Shown piece by piece: positions 25,020-34,124 of a stretch of DNA of 64,000 nucleotides. The notes beneath the pieces were generated by a model, which was not told the origin of the DNA, did not search any database, and saw only the letters and a list, made by a program, of their open reading frames with translations. This stretch comes from G963677485 sp942492855 (GTDB lineage Bacteria > Armatimonadota > HRBIN16). Every line of letters starts with the position of its first letter. Position 1 is the stretch's first letter. The stretch spans positions 3,286,001 through 3,350,000 of the forward strand of contig OW818647.1 in assembly GCA_942492855.1 (NCBI GenBank), given 5' to 3'. A program made the position numbers and the translations under genes.

Positions 25020-25842
25020 GGGCGTCTAGCCGCGCCAGCCATGGTGTGCGCTCAATCACTTGACTGAACGAAACACGCTCCGCGGCCACATGCAGCAAAA
25101 TCAGCACCACCAACCAGCTTACCGAGGCCCAGGCAGGTAAGCAGATAGCAAGTGAGACGCCCATCACGGCGCCGAGAAGGTTACTGCCGCTGTCGCCCAT
25201 CATCGCCTTTCCCTGTGCGTCTTCCTTCTGCCAGGAGAAGCACAAACTCCATAAGAGAAACAAACCAACAGAGAAATGTACCTGTACGGCTCGTATTGCC
25301 AAAATCATACACACAGGGAGTGCTACAAGGCTGATGCTGATGGCTCGTCCTGGCCGTAAGTCGAAAAGATTGATGGCGTTGGCACTCAGTGCAATCAACA
25401 AGGTGTGGACAGGCCACTGCCAGGGTTGCTGAGCGGTTATGCCTCCCAGCCAGACAGCACCAAGAAGTCCTCCAACGGCCTTGATCAGGCCTGTCGTGAT
25501 TCTACCTTTGAACAACGCTGAGAAATGACCTTTGAGCCCTTTAGGTTCGCCCTCGCGCTTGCCAAACAGGTCGTCAATCGCACCTAGCAGCCCGAACCAC
25601 CCGGTGGTGATCAGCAGCATGAGGTAGACCGGGGCTTCAGGGATGAGCCACATCAGACTGCCAAACGACACCAGACACATAAGCCAGATGGTCAATCCAT
25701 ATCCTAACGCCACGGGATTACCCAGGAAATTGGTGCGCTGTAGTCCTAAACGTTTCGCGTTTTTCAGCAAAAGGGGTTTGCTAATGAAGAACAGTAATAC
25801 TGGGATTATGAACAAGTAAAGAAGCGGATTGGTTAAGCCCAT
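24979..25842 (-). CDS. MraY/WecA-like phosphoglycosyl transferase (glycosyltransferase family 4)
   Basis: A polytopic membrane protein of 287 residues, with about nine hydrophobic helices, related to the polyprenol-phosphate phospho-sugar transferases. It has an acidic DDLFGKREGEPKGLKGH loop, NAINLFDLRPGRA (position of the NLTDGLDG-type motif of MraY, changed here) and GDSGSNLLGAVMG. The alteration of the Asp-rich motif sets it apart from real MraY and is typical of a branch found next to SteA/SteB genes. I placed the start at the ATG before GLTNPLLYL; the longer frame upstream is antisense to nothing useful and overlaps the GT2 gene. The 10-base overlap with that gene suggests coupling. Likely role in an envelope glycan or lipid carrier step; its substrate is unknown. 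Confidence 0.8.
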   Translation of the reverse strand: MGLTNPLLYLFIIPVLLFFISKPLLLKNAKRLGLQRTNFLGNPVALGYGLTIWLMCLVSFGSLMWLIPEAPVYLMLLITTGWFGLLGAIDDLFGKREGEPKGLKGHFSALFKGRITTGLIKAVGGLLGAVWLGGITAQQPWQWPVHTLLIALSANAINLFDLRPGRAISISLVALPVCMILAIRAVQVHFSVGLFLLWSLCFSWQKEDAQGKAMMGDSGSNLLGAVMGVSLAICLPAWASVSWLVVLILLHVAAERVSFSQVIERTPWLARLDALTGLRKPARKTTR

Positions 25843-26528
25843 ATCGATATATCTCTGACTCCATGTGCTGCTCGGAAAGCGTGATAGCCTTGTTTCGCCC
25901 GGTGCGCAAACCCGGACAGGTTGCGTCCTGTGTGACGGTGGGTCATCTGCACTGGCACCTCCACGATGCGGGCACCCAATTTGTGCAGGTCGATGCTCAT
26001 ACCCACTTCCAGCCCATAGTAACTGCAAAACGCCTCTAGCTGCCGGGCATACTTCCACTGTATGGCGCGCTGCCCGCTGAGCGGTGCCTGGAACTGCTGC
26101 CCGGTATGCCTTAGCAAGACATTACGGGAATATCGCACCACAAACCCCATTCCGGCCGCTTTGCCAGCCGACGGAAACACGGCGATGGCGGTCTGAGCCG
26201 ACTGTTCTCCCATCGATTTGCACAACTTTTGAAGCTCGATCGCACTTTCCGCTACGTCGGCATCGCATAGCAGCATGGCGTCGTTGTCGTCCACCGATAG
26301 GCTTTCGAGGGTATTCATCCCGCAGGCTACTGCCGCCGACTTACCTCCACTCCCATGCCGTGTAATGGCATGGATACCGGCACTCTTCATGAGTGTGAAG
26401 GTATCATCTGAGCAGTTGTCTGCCACGCCTACAATGCGCTCAGCGGGTATGAACTGCTTCAGTGCATCCAGCGTGGCGGCGATGCGTGGTGCCTCATTGT
26501 GTGCTGGTACGATGGCAAATATCCTCAT
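25833..26528 (-). CDS. family 2 glycosyltransferase
   Basis: A soluble 231-residue GT-A-fold enzyme. The N-terminus IFAIVPAHNEAPRIAATL is the nucleotide-sugar binding start of GT2, VGVADNCSDDTF the first Asp region, and AMLLCDADV the DxD-like metal site. There are no clear membrane helices, so it works at the inner face of the membrane or in the cytoplasm, probably together with the MraY-like protein that overlaps its 3' end. Its start overlaps the stop of the SteB-like gene by four bases (ATGA). The set SteA, SteB, GT2 and GT4 is a recognisable gene neighbourhood, so a role in cell-wall glycan made during division is inferred. Confidence 0.85.
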   Translation of the reverse strand: MRIFAIVPAHNEAPRIAATLDALKQFIPAERIVGVADNCSDDTFTLMKSAGIHAITRHGSGGKSAAVACGMNTLESLSVDDNDAMLLCDADVAESAIELQKLCKSMGEQSAQTAIAVFPSAGKAAGMGFVVRYSRNVLLRHTGQQFQAPLSGQRAIQWKYARQLEAFCSYYGLEVGMSIDLHKLGARIVEVPVQMTHRHTGRNLSGFAHRAKQGYHAFRAAHGVRDISIWA

Positions 26529-27397
26529 TTGATACTGAGTACCTGATCCATTTGTTTCGGTGTCGTCAAGTCAGCCTGCTCGGTGATGCCATAAACCATC
26601 GGATCGACATCGTATATCACGTTGATCAGCAATCTGCCGATCATGGTTTCGATGCAATCCACCACTGCGATTTTGCTCTCGCGGTATGTCGATATGTGCG
26701 AAAAAGCGGCATCTGATCTTTCCGTAGCGGCCACTTTTAGGCCATTCGCCTTCCAAACGGCAATGAATGGCTTGTCCAGCGTGATGGCTCGTTCGCCATC
26801 GTCGCTGCTGCCGCCCACAAGCAAGACCACCGTGTTCTTCTGGTCGAAATCGCCCTCAATGTCAATGATTCCTGCGTCTGAGAGTGTTTTCCTAATTGGT
26901 GCGAATGAAGACATGAATGCACTATTTGCGATACAGCGTATGATCGCCTGATTATCATCTGGCAGATTGGGGTATGTCGATCGGAGCTCATCAATGAGGT
27001 TTTGCCTGTTACGAGGCGATTTAACTTCAAACTTGTCGGTCACTTGGATGACGCCGTTTAGCTTTGCGCCGGAGTCGCGAACAGCGGAGATGGCTTCATC
27101 CAGCGCCTTTGTGTCATCACCAGTCATCACCACCGAGACGCTTCTATTAGTCATCAACTTGTTATGAAGGGCCGGTGCCAGCGCTTTTATGAACTCGCGG
27201 TTTCGCTCAAGTGCCTGCTTATTGGCGTTGCTCTCTTTAGTCAATGTCTCAATATCGCCTTTGATGCGGCTTATTAGCTTGTCCTGGGTGGTAGTCGGGG
27301 CGGTATTAAGGAACAGACCACCTATGAGCAGGCCCACAGACAGGGCAAGGAATACCGCTGCAAGACTGGCAATATGATATCTCAATCCGGGATTCAT
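26525..27397 (-). CDS. SteB/MctB-like membrane protein (copper transporter family PF11382)
   Basis: The 290-residue protein opens with one membrane helix in the family's typical form, LRYHIASLAAVFLALSVGLLIGG, followed by a coiled coil (~40-70, DKLISRIKGDIETLTKESNANK) and an extracytoplasmic alpha/beta domain. MctB was first described for copper resistance in mycobacteria; the corynebacterial homolog SteB works with SteA in separation of daughter cells. Here the gene follows the steA-like gene by 10 bases, which favours the division role. No clear copper-binding Cys/His/Met cluster is visible. Naming after SteB is inference from context and the N-terminal motif. Confidence 0.78.
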   Translation of the reverse strand: MNPGLRYHIASLAAVFLALSVGLLIGGLFLNTAPTTTQDKLISRIKGDIETLTKESNANKQALERNREFIKALAPALHNKLMTNRSVSVVMTGDDTKALDEAISAVRDSGAKLNGVIQVTDKFEVKSPRNRQNLIDELRSTYPNLPDDNQAIIRCIANSAFMSSFAPIRKTLSDAGIIDIEGDFDQKNTVVLLVGGSSDDGERAITLDKPFIAVWKANGLKVAATERSDAAFSHISTYRESKIAVVDCIETMIGRLLINVIYDVDPMVYGITEQADLTTPKQMDQVLSIK

Positions 27398-27407
27398 CGG
27401 CGTATTC

Positions 27408-28577
27408 TCACAGTTTTAAGTTGAGTTTGAACCACATACCAACCAACTTCAGTATGTGCTGTCCAGACGGTGACAGACAAAATGCTGCGATAACGGGCAC
27501 TAGAGCGGAGACGATCAACAGCGACAGTTCTGTCCTTGGCAGGCGGCTGGTCCATAGTCTGCTAACCCCTTTGGCGTCGACCAGCCGGTCGCCTACACGC
27601 AGCCGGGTGAGGAAGGTGCTGGACATACCCATACGGCCCTTCTCCAGAAATTCGATCATACTGAAGTGGCTGCCAACGGTCACGATGATTTTCGCACCGA
27701 GTTCGTGCGCAAGCAGCATGGCCAGGTCTTCGCTGGTCCCCAGGAACCTCCAGACTATATGAGGTAAATGTTGTTCCTGCATGCGCTGAAGTGCTGGTGA
27801 CACTTTTTGGCTGTTAGCATACTGATGGGCCAGCAACTCGGCACCACTGCGTAGCGCGGCGTCACTCACGCTGTCCATGTCGCCTAGAATGATATGCGGC
27901 TTGAACCCGCGAGAGATCAGAGAGTCGGCGGCACCATCCACCGCGATGATGACCGGTTTGATATCACGGATGTATCCCGAGATCGCCTCCAAGTCGGCCT
28001 CAAAGCGTGAACCCCTGACCACCACCACCACATGCTTGTTTTGCATCACCGTCTTGACACCCGGAAGCTGCAGCGGGTCCAGCAAGGGCCCAGCCTCTTT
28101 TTGCAGGTATTCCAGGGTGTTGCTGGCGAAGTTCATCATTTCGCTTTTTAGGTTTTCGCGGGCTTCAGCCAGTTGCTCATCCACCAGCTCCTTGGTGATC
28201 GGCTGAAGCACATACTCCTCAGCCACACCACGTATCAACAGCTTGTTGTCGGACGAGATCTCGGCGGTCACCGGGTGAGCCAGGTGATTTATCAGCTCAT
28301 GCTGCTGGCATTCAAACAGGGCGATACCAGCGGCCAGCAGTATGGAGGGGCCGGTGTTGGGATAAAGACCTGAGATGCTGCGGCTTAGGTTGATGACGGC
28401 AGCAGGACGGCACTGTACGAGGGTCTGAGCGGCCAAGCCGTCGAGGTCGCCATGATCGATGATGGCGATCTCACCAGGACGCAGCCTGTGGACCAGGTGC
28501 TTCGTGCGCTTGTCATACTGCGCGTTACCCTTGACATGAGTCAAAGATGGCATACTAAAACCTAAAAACTGTGTCAT
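27408..28577 (-). CDS. steA: SteA-like putative cytokinetic ring protein (thiamin-pyrophosphokinase-like fold)
   Basis: A ~389-residue protein. The N-terminal part (VHRLRPGEIAIIDHGDLDGLAAQTLV) and the following regulatory-looking region match the SteA family; the middle (~210-330) is similar to thiamin pyrophosphokinase (IIAVDGAADSLISRG, HIILGDMDSVSDAAL) but is used for binding a partner or nucleotide of unknown kind; one or two hydrophobic helices near the C-terminus (LSLLIVSALVPVIAAFCL) anchor it in the membrane. SteA in corynebacteria localises to the division ring with SteB. I set the start at ATG 28577, 25 bases after the U32 gene; ATG 28553 is also possible, since neither has a strong ribosome binding site. 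Confidence 0.82.
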   Translation of the reverse strand: MTQFLGFSMPSLTHVKGNAQYDKRTKHLVHRLRPGEIAIIDHGDLDGLAAQTLVQCRPAAVINLSRSISGLYPNTGPSILLAAGIALFECQQHELINHLAHPVTAEISSDNKLLIRGVAEEYVLQPITKELVDEQLAEARENLKSEMMNFASNTLEYLQKEAGPLLDPLQLPGVKTVMQNKHVVVVVRGSRFEADLEAISGYIRDIKPVIIAVDGAADSLISRGFKPHIILGDMDSVSDAALRSGAELLAHQYANSQKVSPALQRMQEQHLPHIVWRFLGTSEDLAMLLAHELGAKIIVTVGSHFSMIEFLEKGRMGMSSTFLTRLRVGDRLVDAKGVSRLWTSRLPRTELSLLIVSALVPVIAAFCLSPSGQHILKLVGMWFKLNLKL

Positions 28578-28602
28578 CTCAAATATAATACACCCAACGG
28601 GC

Positions 28603-30438
28603 TCATGAGTGTTGCGCTCCTGACTCTGTCCATACCTCCATCTGGCAGCGCGCACAGTTGAAGCGAAGCCTCAGTCGAGAACCCATTTCATCCACGAGCC
28701 ACAACGGCTCATTCAGACTGGTCGACGGGTTCTGTTTTGGACAGATATTGAGCTCATGTTTGATGCAGTATTTGGTTGTCATCACGGGCCTGTTGCCCAT
28801 GACCAGCCCGGTTTCGGCTGCTCTTTCCGTAATCTCAACCTCATGAATTCGGTAGAACTCCAGGGCAAGCGGATTCAACACATTGGCACGGAAGTCGAGT
28901 CTGGGCTCAGGGTAGGGGACATCCGTCTGCATCTCCCCGCGGTGACCCTTGGGCATCTGCGCGATGCGCTGCTGCCAGTGAGCTTCGATTGCCCCACGGC
29001 GGAATTCGTTCAGCACGCTCATCGGCACGAAGGGCGCTGGGTCAAGCTGCACCGTGATTTCGGTGGCTTCCATGTTCGCGGCACCAAGTTTGCCAAGCTG
29101 CCGTGATATGGTCTCCACCGCACGCTCCGCCTGTTCGGCTAAGGCAAACGGGCCTTCATGCCGATGGCTGCTGCAGATACCGTCAGCGTCCGTGATGGTC
29201 AGCGTCAGAGCCTCCAGCGTGCCCTGCATGGCCAGATGGACCTTTAGTAGACGTTCCACTTTGGCCTTAACGAGTTGCTTGTGAAAAAGATGGTCGTGGT
29301 TGCGGTAGAGCACTGTCCCGACAGGCATTTTATCGAACCGGCCCGGTGTCAGCCTGAACCCATCAACTGCGTTAAGCGTGAACCCCGCCATATTTCCGCG
29401 TGAGTCCACATAGCAGATACCATCTCCTGGTGTCAGAGTGGCATCCGTGCGCACGCTCAGACCGCGGGTGTCACACTGGATCACTTCGCCGATGCGTTCG
29501 CCCAGCATTTTTGGGGTTGTCCAGTTGGCCAGTCGCGATGTTCGGCCGTAGATGTGGTGGGTGGTGAATCCGCGGTTGAAGCTTTTGGACGGGTCGGTCA
29601 ACATATCGGTCTGCGTTCTACCGCTGGAGCTTCGTTTGAGCCCTCGTGCTTCCAGTTCGACGTCGAGGTGACGCCGATAGTGGGTGACGACATTCTTGAC
29701 ATACTCTGGGCCTTTCAGCCGTCCTTCGATCTTGAAACTGCACACGCCGGCGTCTATCAAGTCGCCCAGGTTGGAGGTCTGGTTCAAGTCCTTGATGGAG
29801 AGCAGATGGGCAGAGGGGTGCAGCTCGTTACCGTTGTCGTCCTGCAAGGCGTATCGCAGCCGGCAAGGCTGGGCACACTGTCCGCGGTTACCGCTTCGGC
29901 CACCCATGGCGTAACTCAGGGTGCATTGGCCAGAATAGCTCACGCACAAGGCTCCGTGGATAAAAACCTCAAGCTCCATCTCTGGGGTGTGGTCATGGAT
30001 TGCCTGGATTTCGTCCAGGCTCAGTTCACGGGCCAAGATGGCTCTATGTATGCCCATATCGTGCAGAAAGGCCACACGTTCAGGGGTATGGTTATGCATC
30101 TGGGTGCTGGCGATGAGGGGGATATCCGGCAGGTCGGACATCAGCAAGCCCATATCCTGAATGATCAGTCCATCAACGCCTATTTCCGCCAGTTGATGGG
30201 CGATTCGGGTGGCCTGCTTGAGCTCACCATCGGTGAGCAGTGTGTTGAGCGCAACATATATTTTTACCCAGTATCTGTGGGCGTATTGGACCAGTTGGGT
30301 GATATCGTCAAGGGTGTTGCCGGCGTCTTCGCGAGCGGAGAAGCGGGGGGCACCGATATAGACCGCATCGGCACCGCAATCTACCGCGATGCGTCCGCAT
30401 TCCAAGTCACGTGCAGGGGCCAGAAGTTCGTATTCCAT
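28603..30438 (-). CDS. U32 peptidase family protein (TrhP/RlhA-related, with C-terminal extension)
   Basis: This 611-residue protein begins with YELLAPARDLECGRIAV, GADAVYIGAPRFSAR, typical of U32 proteins. The full signature is present: EVFIHGALCVSYSGQCTLS, followed by GGRSGNRGQCAQPCR, whose cysteines are thought to help hold an Fe-S cluster. The C-terminal ~300 residues include the DUF3656-like part and two more cysteine groups (CIKHELNIC, CARC). Characterised members (TrhP, RlhA, UbiU/UbiV) act in hydroxylation of RNA or ubiquinone rather than as proteases, so an RNA-hydroxylation role is more likely. I moved the start to the ATG before EYELLAP because GAGG lies upstream; the 42 residues before it are not family-like. 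It precedes steA by 25 bases in the same direction. Confidence 0.88.
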   Translation of the reverse strand: MEYELLAPARDLECGRIAVDCGADAVYIGAPRFSAREDAGNTLDDITQLVQYAHRYWVKIYVALNTLLTDGELKQATRIAHQLAEIGVDGLIIQDMGLLMSDLPDIPLIASTQMHNHTPERVAFLHDMGIHRAILARELSLDEIQAIHDHTPEMELEVFIHGALCVSYSGQCTLSYAMGGRSGNRGQCAQPCRLRYALQDDNGNELHPSAHLLSIKDLNQTSNLGDLIDAGVCSFKIEGRLKGPEYVKNVVTHYRRHLDVELEARGLKRSSSGRTQTDMLTDPSKSFNRGFTTHHIYGRTSRLANWTTPKMLGERIGEVIQCDTRGLSVRTDATLTPGDGICYVDSRGNMAGFTLNAVDGFRLTPGRFDKMPVGTVLYRNHDHLFHKQLVKAKVERLLKVHLAMQGTLEALTLTITDADGICSSHRHEGPFALAEQAERAVETISRQLGKLGAANMEATEITVQLDPAPFVPMSVLNEFRRGAIEAHWQQRIAQMPKGHRGEMQTDVPYPEPRLDFRANVLNPLALEFYRIHEVEITERAAETGLVMGNRPVMTTKYCIKHELNICPKQNPSTSLNEPLWLVDEMGSRLRLRFNCARCQMEVWTESGAQHS

Positions 30439-30569
30439 GAAAACCTCAATTGGGGGGATCATATATATTGTGACCGATTTGCCCCCTGCTTCGCAAAAAT
30501 CAACGCTTTCATGAAGGAATGCCGAGAGGTGTGTAATGTATCTCTCCCGGCCTGATAAGGACATAGGCG

Positions 30570-31451
30570 CTACTTGAAAAACGGCTGGGTCCAGGCCATG
30601 GCGCTGCCGGTGCCGTAGAGGGCGAACCGCAGGTAACTCACGCCATAATCCGCCATGTTTAACTTGATGTTGTTGCCCATCACGCGCTTGATCAATGTGC
30701 CGCCATCCGCTCGTACTTGAATCTCCTGAGCGTCGGGCGATGACAACTCAATCACGCCGTTGGCCATGCTGATGTCGTGTATCGTCACGCCATTCGAGCA
30801 GTAGAAGTTGCCTGACTTGATGGCCGACATAATATCGCCGCCATTCCGTGATTTCGATCTGACATGAATACTGGCCAAGCCGATGTCACCGTATGCATGT
30901 GAGTCGTCACTGGCAAACCCCAGCACTTTACGGCCTTTAGCCATAAGGAAGTCCCACTTATCAGTGGCGATGGAGTAGCCGTCCAACCGCTCAATCACAC
31001 CGTTGTATATCTCGATGCCGTCATATGGGGTGGCGGCAAGCATCTCCTCCCGTCGGTAGTGCGGTCTGAGCTGCCAGTTCGGGTGGTTCAGGATGACAAG
31101 CGCATCTTGTTTCGACATATAACCCAGCAGTTCACTGTGCTCGCTGATGTCGATAGCGGCCTTTACGATCTCGCCGTTAACGGCATAGATGCCGGTATGT
31201 GAACCCCCGTCGACCGCGTTCCACTCCAACCCCGGTATGATGGTGATCCGCTCATCAACCCTCGGTTTATAGTTGAAGTGGTCAGAGATAGAGACAAAGT
31301 CATATCCGAGCTCAACATACCGATTGAGGCAATCCTCAACCAAAATCTGAGCGCAAAGACTGGCAGGACTTGTGTGGGTGTGCAGGTTCCCTTTCAGCCA
31401 TGTGCCGTTGCGGTTGGCATAGGGATTACTCCAGTCGACGTGTAAGCTCAT
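30570..31451 (-). CDS. PHP-domain phosphoesterase
   Basis: A 293-residue protein of the PHP (polymerase and histidinol phosphatase) superfamily. Metal-binding motifs are visible in order: GNLHTHTSPASLC (HxH), FVSISDHFNY (DH), IPGLEWNAVDGGSHTGIY (E and H), LVILNHPNW (NHP) and GFASDDSHAYGD (DDSH). Such trinuclear-metal enzymes hydrolyse phosphoesters; the natural substrate is unknown. The C-terminal ~90 residues after the barrel look like a beta-rich domain. Its stop lies 132 bases before the U32 gene, and its start 59 bases after the DUF1573 gene, so a common transcript is possible but not shown. Ribosome binding site AGGAG is ten bases upstream of the ATG. Confidence 0.88.
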   Translation of the reverse strand: MSLHVDWSNPYANRNGTWLKGNLHTHTSPASLCAQILVEDCLNRYVELGYDFVSISDHFNYKPRVDERITIIPGLEWNAVDGGSHTGIYAVNGEIVKAAIDISEHSELLGYMSKQDALVILNHPNWQLRPHYRREEMLAATPYDGIEIYNGVIERLDGYSIATDKWDFLMAKGRKVLGFASDDSHAYGDIGLASIHVRSKSRNGGDIMSAIKSGNFYCSNGVTIHDISMANGVIELSSPDAQEIQVRADGGTLIKRVMGNNIKLNMADYGVSYLRFALYGTGSAMAWTQPFFK

Positions 31452-31510
31452 TGCATTGATGCTCCTGTATCGTGTTGATTTTGGTGTTGGCGATTAATGG
31501 ATGCAGCCAG

Positions 31511-32452
31511 TTAGTTCCGCATGGCAACGACAGGTATCCGAAGGGTGCTTTGCCCAGGCTGGTTGGTTGATAGAACAACCGTGTTTCGGTAGACCCCTTT
31601 GGCGATGGGTTTGGACAAACTGGCCTCCACACTCCAACTGTTCGCGCGTATCTTTTTGACCGCCACAGTTAGCTCCTTGGGTACCGTCACTATTGATACC
31701 TTAAACGGGGTAGGGGAGTTAAGAACAAGGCGGGTCTTCATTGGCTTGGCCAATGATGCCGAGTAGCTGCCCAGATAGAGGCTGGCTGGCTCCGACACGA
31801 TGCCTTTGTTAATGGTCACCACAGCACTCACGGATCGTGCCTTGGGCTTAAGGACGGGTACGTTCATGGTGAACCCGCTACGGCCGAATGGTGCATGCTT
31901 TGTGACCGAGAGAAAGACATGGTTCCCTTGTATCCTTGCTGTGCAGTACTGCGGCAGACCGGATGGTTCGCCAAGTTCAACGATGGTCTGAGACGAACTC
32001 CTGACCGTGTAGGTTCGTTTGGCAGAAGCACCGTCGGTGAGGTTGATCACTGTGGTACCGTCAGGTTCCAGCCAAATGGGGGCCTTTACGTTCATGCGGA
32101 AGGTCAGGTTGACAGTGGGGCGCTTGGGGTCGTTGGAACTGATATGAACCAGACGGGTGGTTTGACCCTGCATGTCGTCTGTCTGCACCAGGTATTTGAG
32201 GAGAACCATGCTCTTTGGAGCGACTTCGGGCTCTAAATCAATCCTACCGCAGTTACACCCGGATATGGCCGATACTTTCAGGGTTTGGTCCCCTTTGTTA
32301 TGTATCTCCACGCTGAAGTTTATGGGGTCACCCTGGTTCACAACGCCAGCGTCTGAGACCATCTGGGGAATTGAAATGACCGGAGACGTCTTTCCCAATC
32401 CTGCGGTCAGTAATAATGCCAGACTTATGATTATTAATTTCGGATATCTCAC
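31511..32452 (-). CDS. secreted DUF1573-type protein
   Basis: A predicted exported protein of 313 residues. After a basic start, the signal segment LIIISLALLLTAG is followed by an ASPM-SPD-2-Hydin/DUF1573 immunoglobulin-like domain: VVNQGDPINFSVEIHNKGDQTLKVSAISGCNCG, with the two family cysteines, and HISSNDPKRPTVNLTF. A second, weakly similar Ig-like domain fills the C-terminal half. I chose GTG 32452 because AGGTGG is seven bases upstream and it places the signal peptide at the N-terminus; the first ATG (32488) has no good ribosome binding site. Domains of this kind are seen in extracellular proteins of planctomycetes, bacteroidetes and others; the function is unknown. Confidence 0.82.
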   Translation of the reverse strand: MRYPKLIIISLALLLTAGLGKTSPVISIPQMVSDAGVVNQGDPINFSVEIHNKGDQTLKVSAISGCNCGRIDLEPEVAPKSMVLLKYLVQTDDMQGQTTRLVHISSNDPKRPTVNLTFRMNVKAPIWLEPDGTTVINLTDGASAKRTYTVRSSSQTIVELGEPSGLPQYCTARIQGNHVFLSVTKHAPFGRSGFTMNVPVLKPKARSVSAVVTINKGIVSEPASLYLGSYSASLAKPMKTRLVLNSPTPFKVSIVTVPKELTVAVKKIRANSWSVEASLSKPIAKGVYRNTVVLSTNQPGQSTLRIPVVAMRN

Positions 32453-32606
32453 AGCACAACCACCTGAATATGTATGTCTATCAATCATATCTTACCGTGA
32501 TCCACTCCATTTGTTATTGACATTTGATGAACGCGTGGCCTAAGATGGAATCAGGTGAGTCTTTTTTTCTTGCCTGCCAAGCGAGCATCGATGGAGGGTT
32601 TTCTAT

Positions 32607-32993
32607 ATGGCACCTAAAAGCCACGGCAAGTCAGAGAGGGCGGTCTTAGCCTGCTCTGGGGCGTGTAATGTTGGACAGTTAACCGTTGAAGTGGCGAAAA
32701 GGCTAGACAGGGAAGGCGCAGGACGGTTTACCTGCGCGACAAGTCTGGGGGCACACGTAACGGCCAAAGTCACCTCGGTCAAATGCTGCGAGAAGGTGCT
32801 TGTGCTTGATGGATGTCATCAAGGATGCGCAAAACGCGTTGTGGAGCGGGCAGGGGTTGAAAACTTTGCCTATGTGGTGATCTCTCAGAGCTGCTGCCTT
32901 GAGAAGAACACGGATTATGACGCGGCCGATGATGATGTCAACATCGAACATGTGGAGTGTTTGATGGAGCAGTGCCGAGATTTACTGAAATAG
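32607..32993 (+). CDS. DGC-domain putative zinc-binding protein
   Basis: A 128-residue protein of PF08859. It has many cysteines: LACSGACNVGQL near the N-terminus (C18 and C22 region), SVKCCEKVLVLDGCHQGCAKR, the DGC motif that names the family, SQSCC and a late HVECLMEQC. Zinc or another metal is the likely ligand. In many bacteria members stand near redox or metal genes; no function is established. A GGAGGG ribosome binding site precedes the ATG by 10 bases. The start of the creatininase-like gene follows 53 bases later on the same strand. Confidence 0.85.
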   Translation: MAPKSHGKSERAVLACSGACNVGQLTVEVAKRLDREGAGRFTCATSLGAHVTAKVTSVKCCEKVLVLDGCHQGCAKRVVERAGVENFAYVVISQSCCLEKNTDYDAADDDVNIEHVECLMEQCRDLLK

Positions 32994-33045
32994 CCATTAT
33001 GAGAGCTATGTCCAGATAGATTCATCATCGATAGTCCGTGGGAGG

Positions 33046-33924
33046 ATGACAGCTTTGGAAACAAACTGGGAGCGAATGCTGCCAAAACAGTTCCGTGAAG
33101 CTCAATCGGCACTGCCGGTTTGCTTCTTGCCGTTAGGAACCGTAGAGTGGCACGGTGAGCACAACACACTTGGCCTTGATGCTGTAAAAGCACATCGACT
33201 GCTCATGAGCGCGTGTTCACAAGCTGGTGGCGGTGTGGTTCACCCAGCATTGTATGGTGGTATGGGTGGTCTAGAAAAGCCGGCGACGGTCAAGATAGAG
33301 GGCGAGAATGACTGGCCCAACCTGTTGCTTCGTCCCTGGTTGGAACAGTTGTGCTACGAATTCCACAGACTGGGCTTTAAGGCGATTTTCATCTTGACAG
33401 GTCACTATGGGCACAACCAGCAGATCGTAGTTCGTGAAGTCGCGGTTCGAATGACGGAGCGCCTGCAAATTCCGGTGATCGGTCTACCCGAATACTGGCT
33501 TGCTCAAGATCAGGGTTATCTTGGCGACCATGCCGGCATCGGTGAAACCTCATTGGCTTTGCATCTGTTCCCCGAAATGACCGATCTGAAGCAGCTTGAT
33601 AACGACCCTGAGTATAAGCCGATCGTGACCGCTCCCCCTGGGGCCTCCGCTAAGTTAGGCCGTAAGTATGCCGATGCGATCGTAGGACGCATCGCCACAC
33701 TGGCGAAAAACATGGTCTCCTGGGATGAGCCCACCCGTGAAGCATATGTCCAGGCAGAACGCTCCATCCTTTCCGCGCAAGTGAAGGGTTGGCGGATGGC
33801 TCACCCGTGGGCTGCCTGGCGGAAGATGATGGTAACAGGCGAGATCACAAGTTATGCCCAGTTGCTCGTTTCTGAGCGTTTTTCCGATATAGAAAAAATC
33901 GCTAAAAGTCTGCTCCAGCCGTAA
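33046..33924 (+). CDS. creatininase/creatinine amidohydrolase family protein
   Basis: A 292-residue metal-dependent amidohydrolase. Family metal-binding residues are seen in PLGTVEWHGEHNTLGLD (Glu, His, Asp), TGHYGHNQQ (His) and the late GIGETSLALHL (Glu). The family also includes MftE and FAPy deformylase, so true creatinine hydrolysis is not proven. The annotated ATG has GGAGG directly beside it, too close for good binding; TTG at 33055, nine bases downstream, would have ideal spacing and give a protein shorter by three residues. The C-terminal ~90 residues are helical. It may be cotranscribed with the DGC protein gene. Confidence 0.87.
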   Translation: MTALETNWERMLPKQFREAQSALPVCFLPLGTVEWHGEHNTLGLDAVKAHRLLMSACSQAGGGVVHPALYGGMGGLEKPATVKIEGENDWPNLLLRPWLEQLCYEFHRLGFKAIFILTGHYGHNQQIVVREVAVRMTERLQIPVIGLPEYWLAQDQGYLGDHAGIGETSLALHLFPEMTDLKQLDNDPEYKPIVTAPPGASAKLGRKYADAIVGRIATLAKNMVSWDEPTREAYVQAERSILSAQVKGWRMAHPWAAWRKMMVTGEITSYAQLLVSERFSDIEKIAKSLLQP

Positions 33925-33975
33925 GCGGTTGCACCACCATTCCCTGAACGTCAATAATTCGTTTATTCACGATAA

Positions 33976-34017
33976 TATGCGATATCATCTAGCAATATGA
34001 CAAGGTGATATCGCATA
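33976..34017. promoter_or_regulatory. 12-bp perfect inverted repeat upstream of the sensor gene
   Basis: TATGCGATATCA and TGATATCGCATA are separated by 18 bases. It lies 51 bases after the creatininase stop and 107 bases before the sensor start. No T-run follows, so an operator is likelier than a terminator. Confidence 0.55.
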
Positions 34018-34124
34018 ATGTTTCTATATGGAAACCAAATGTGGTATAAGTAGAGATAGGGATGTTGAACCTTATCAGCAACTGCTTGATCCAGCCATGA
34101 TTCTTAATGAAGAGAGGAGACGAC

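Noticed and set aside
29554..30555. A 333-codon ORF antisense to the U32 gene
   Set aside because: The minus-strand frame has the full U32 signature; the antisense frame has no recognisable features.
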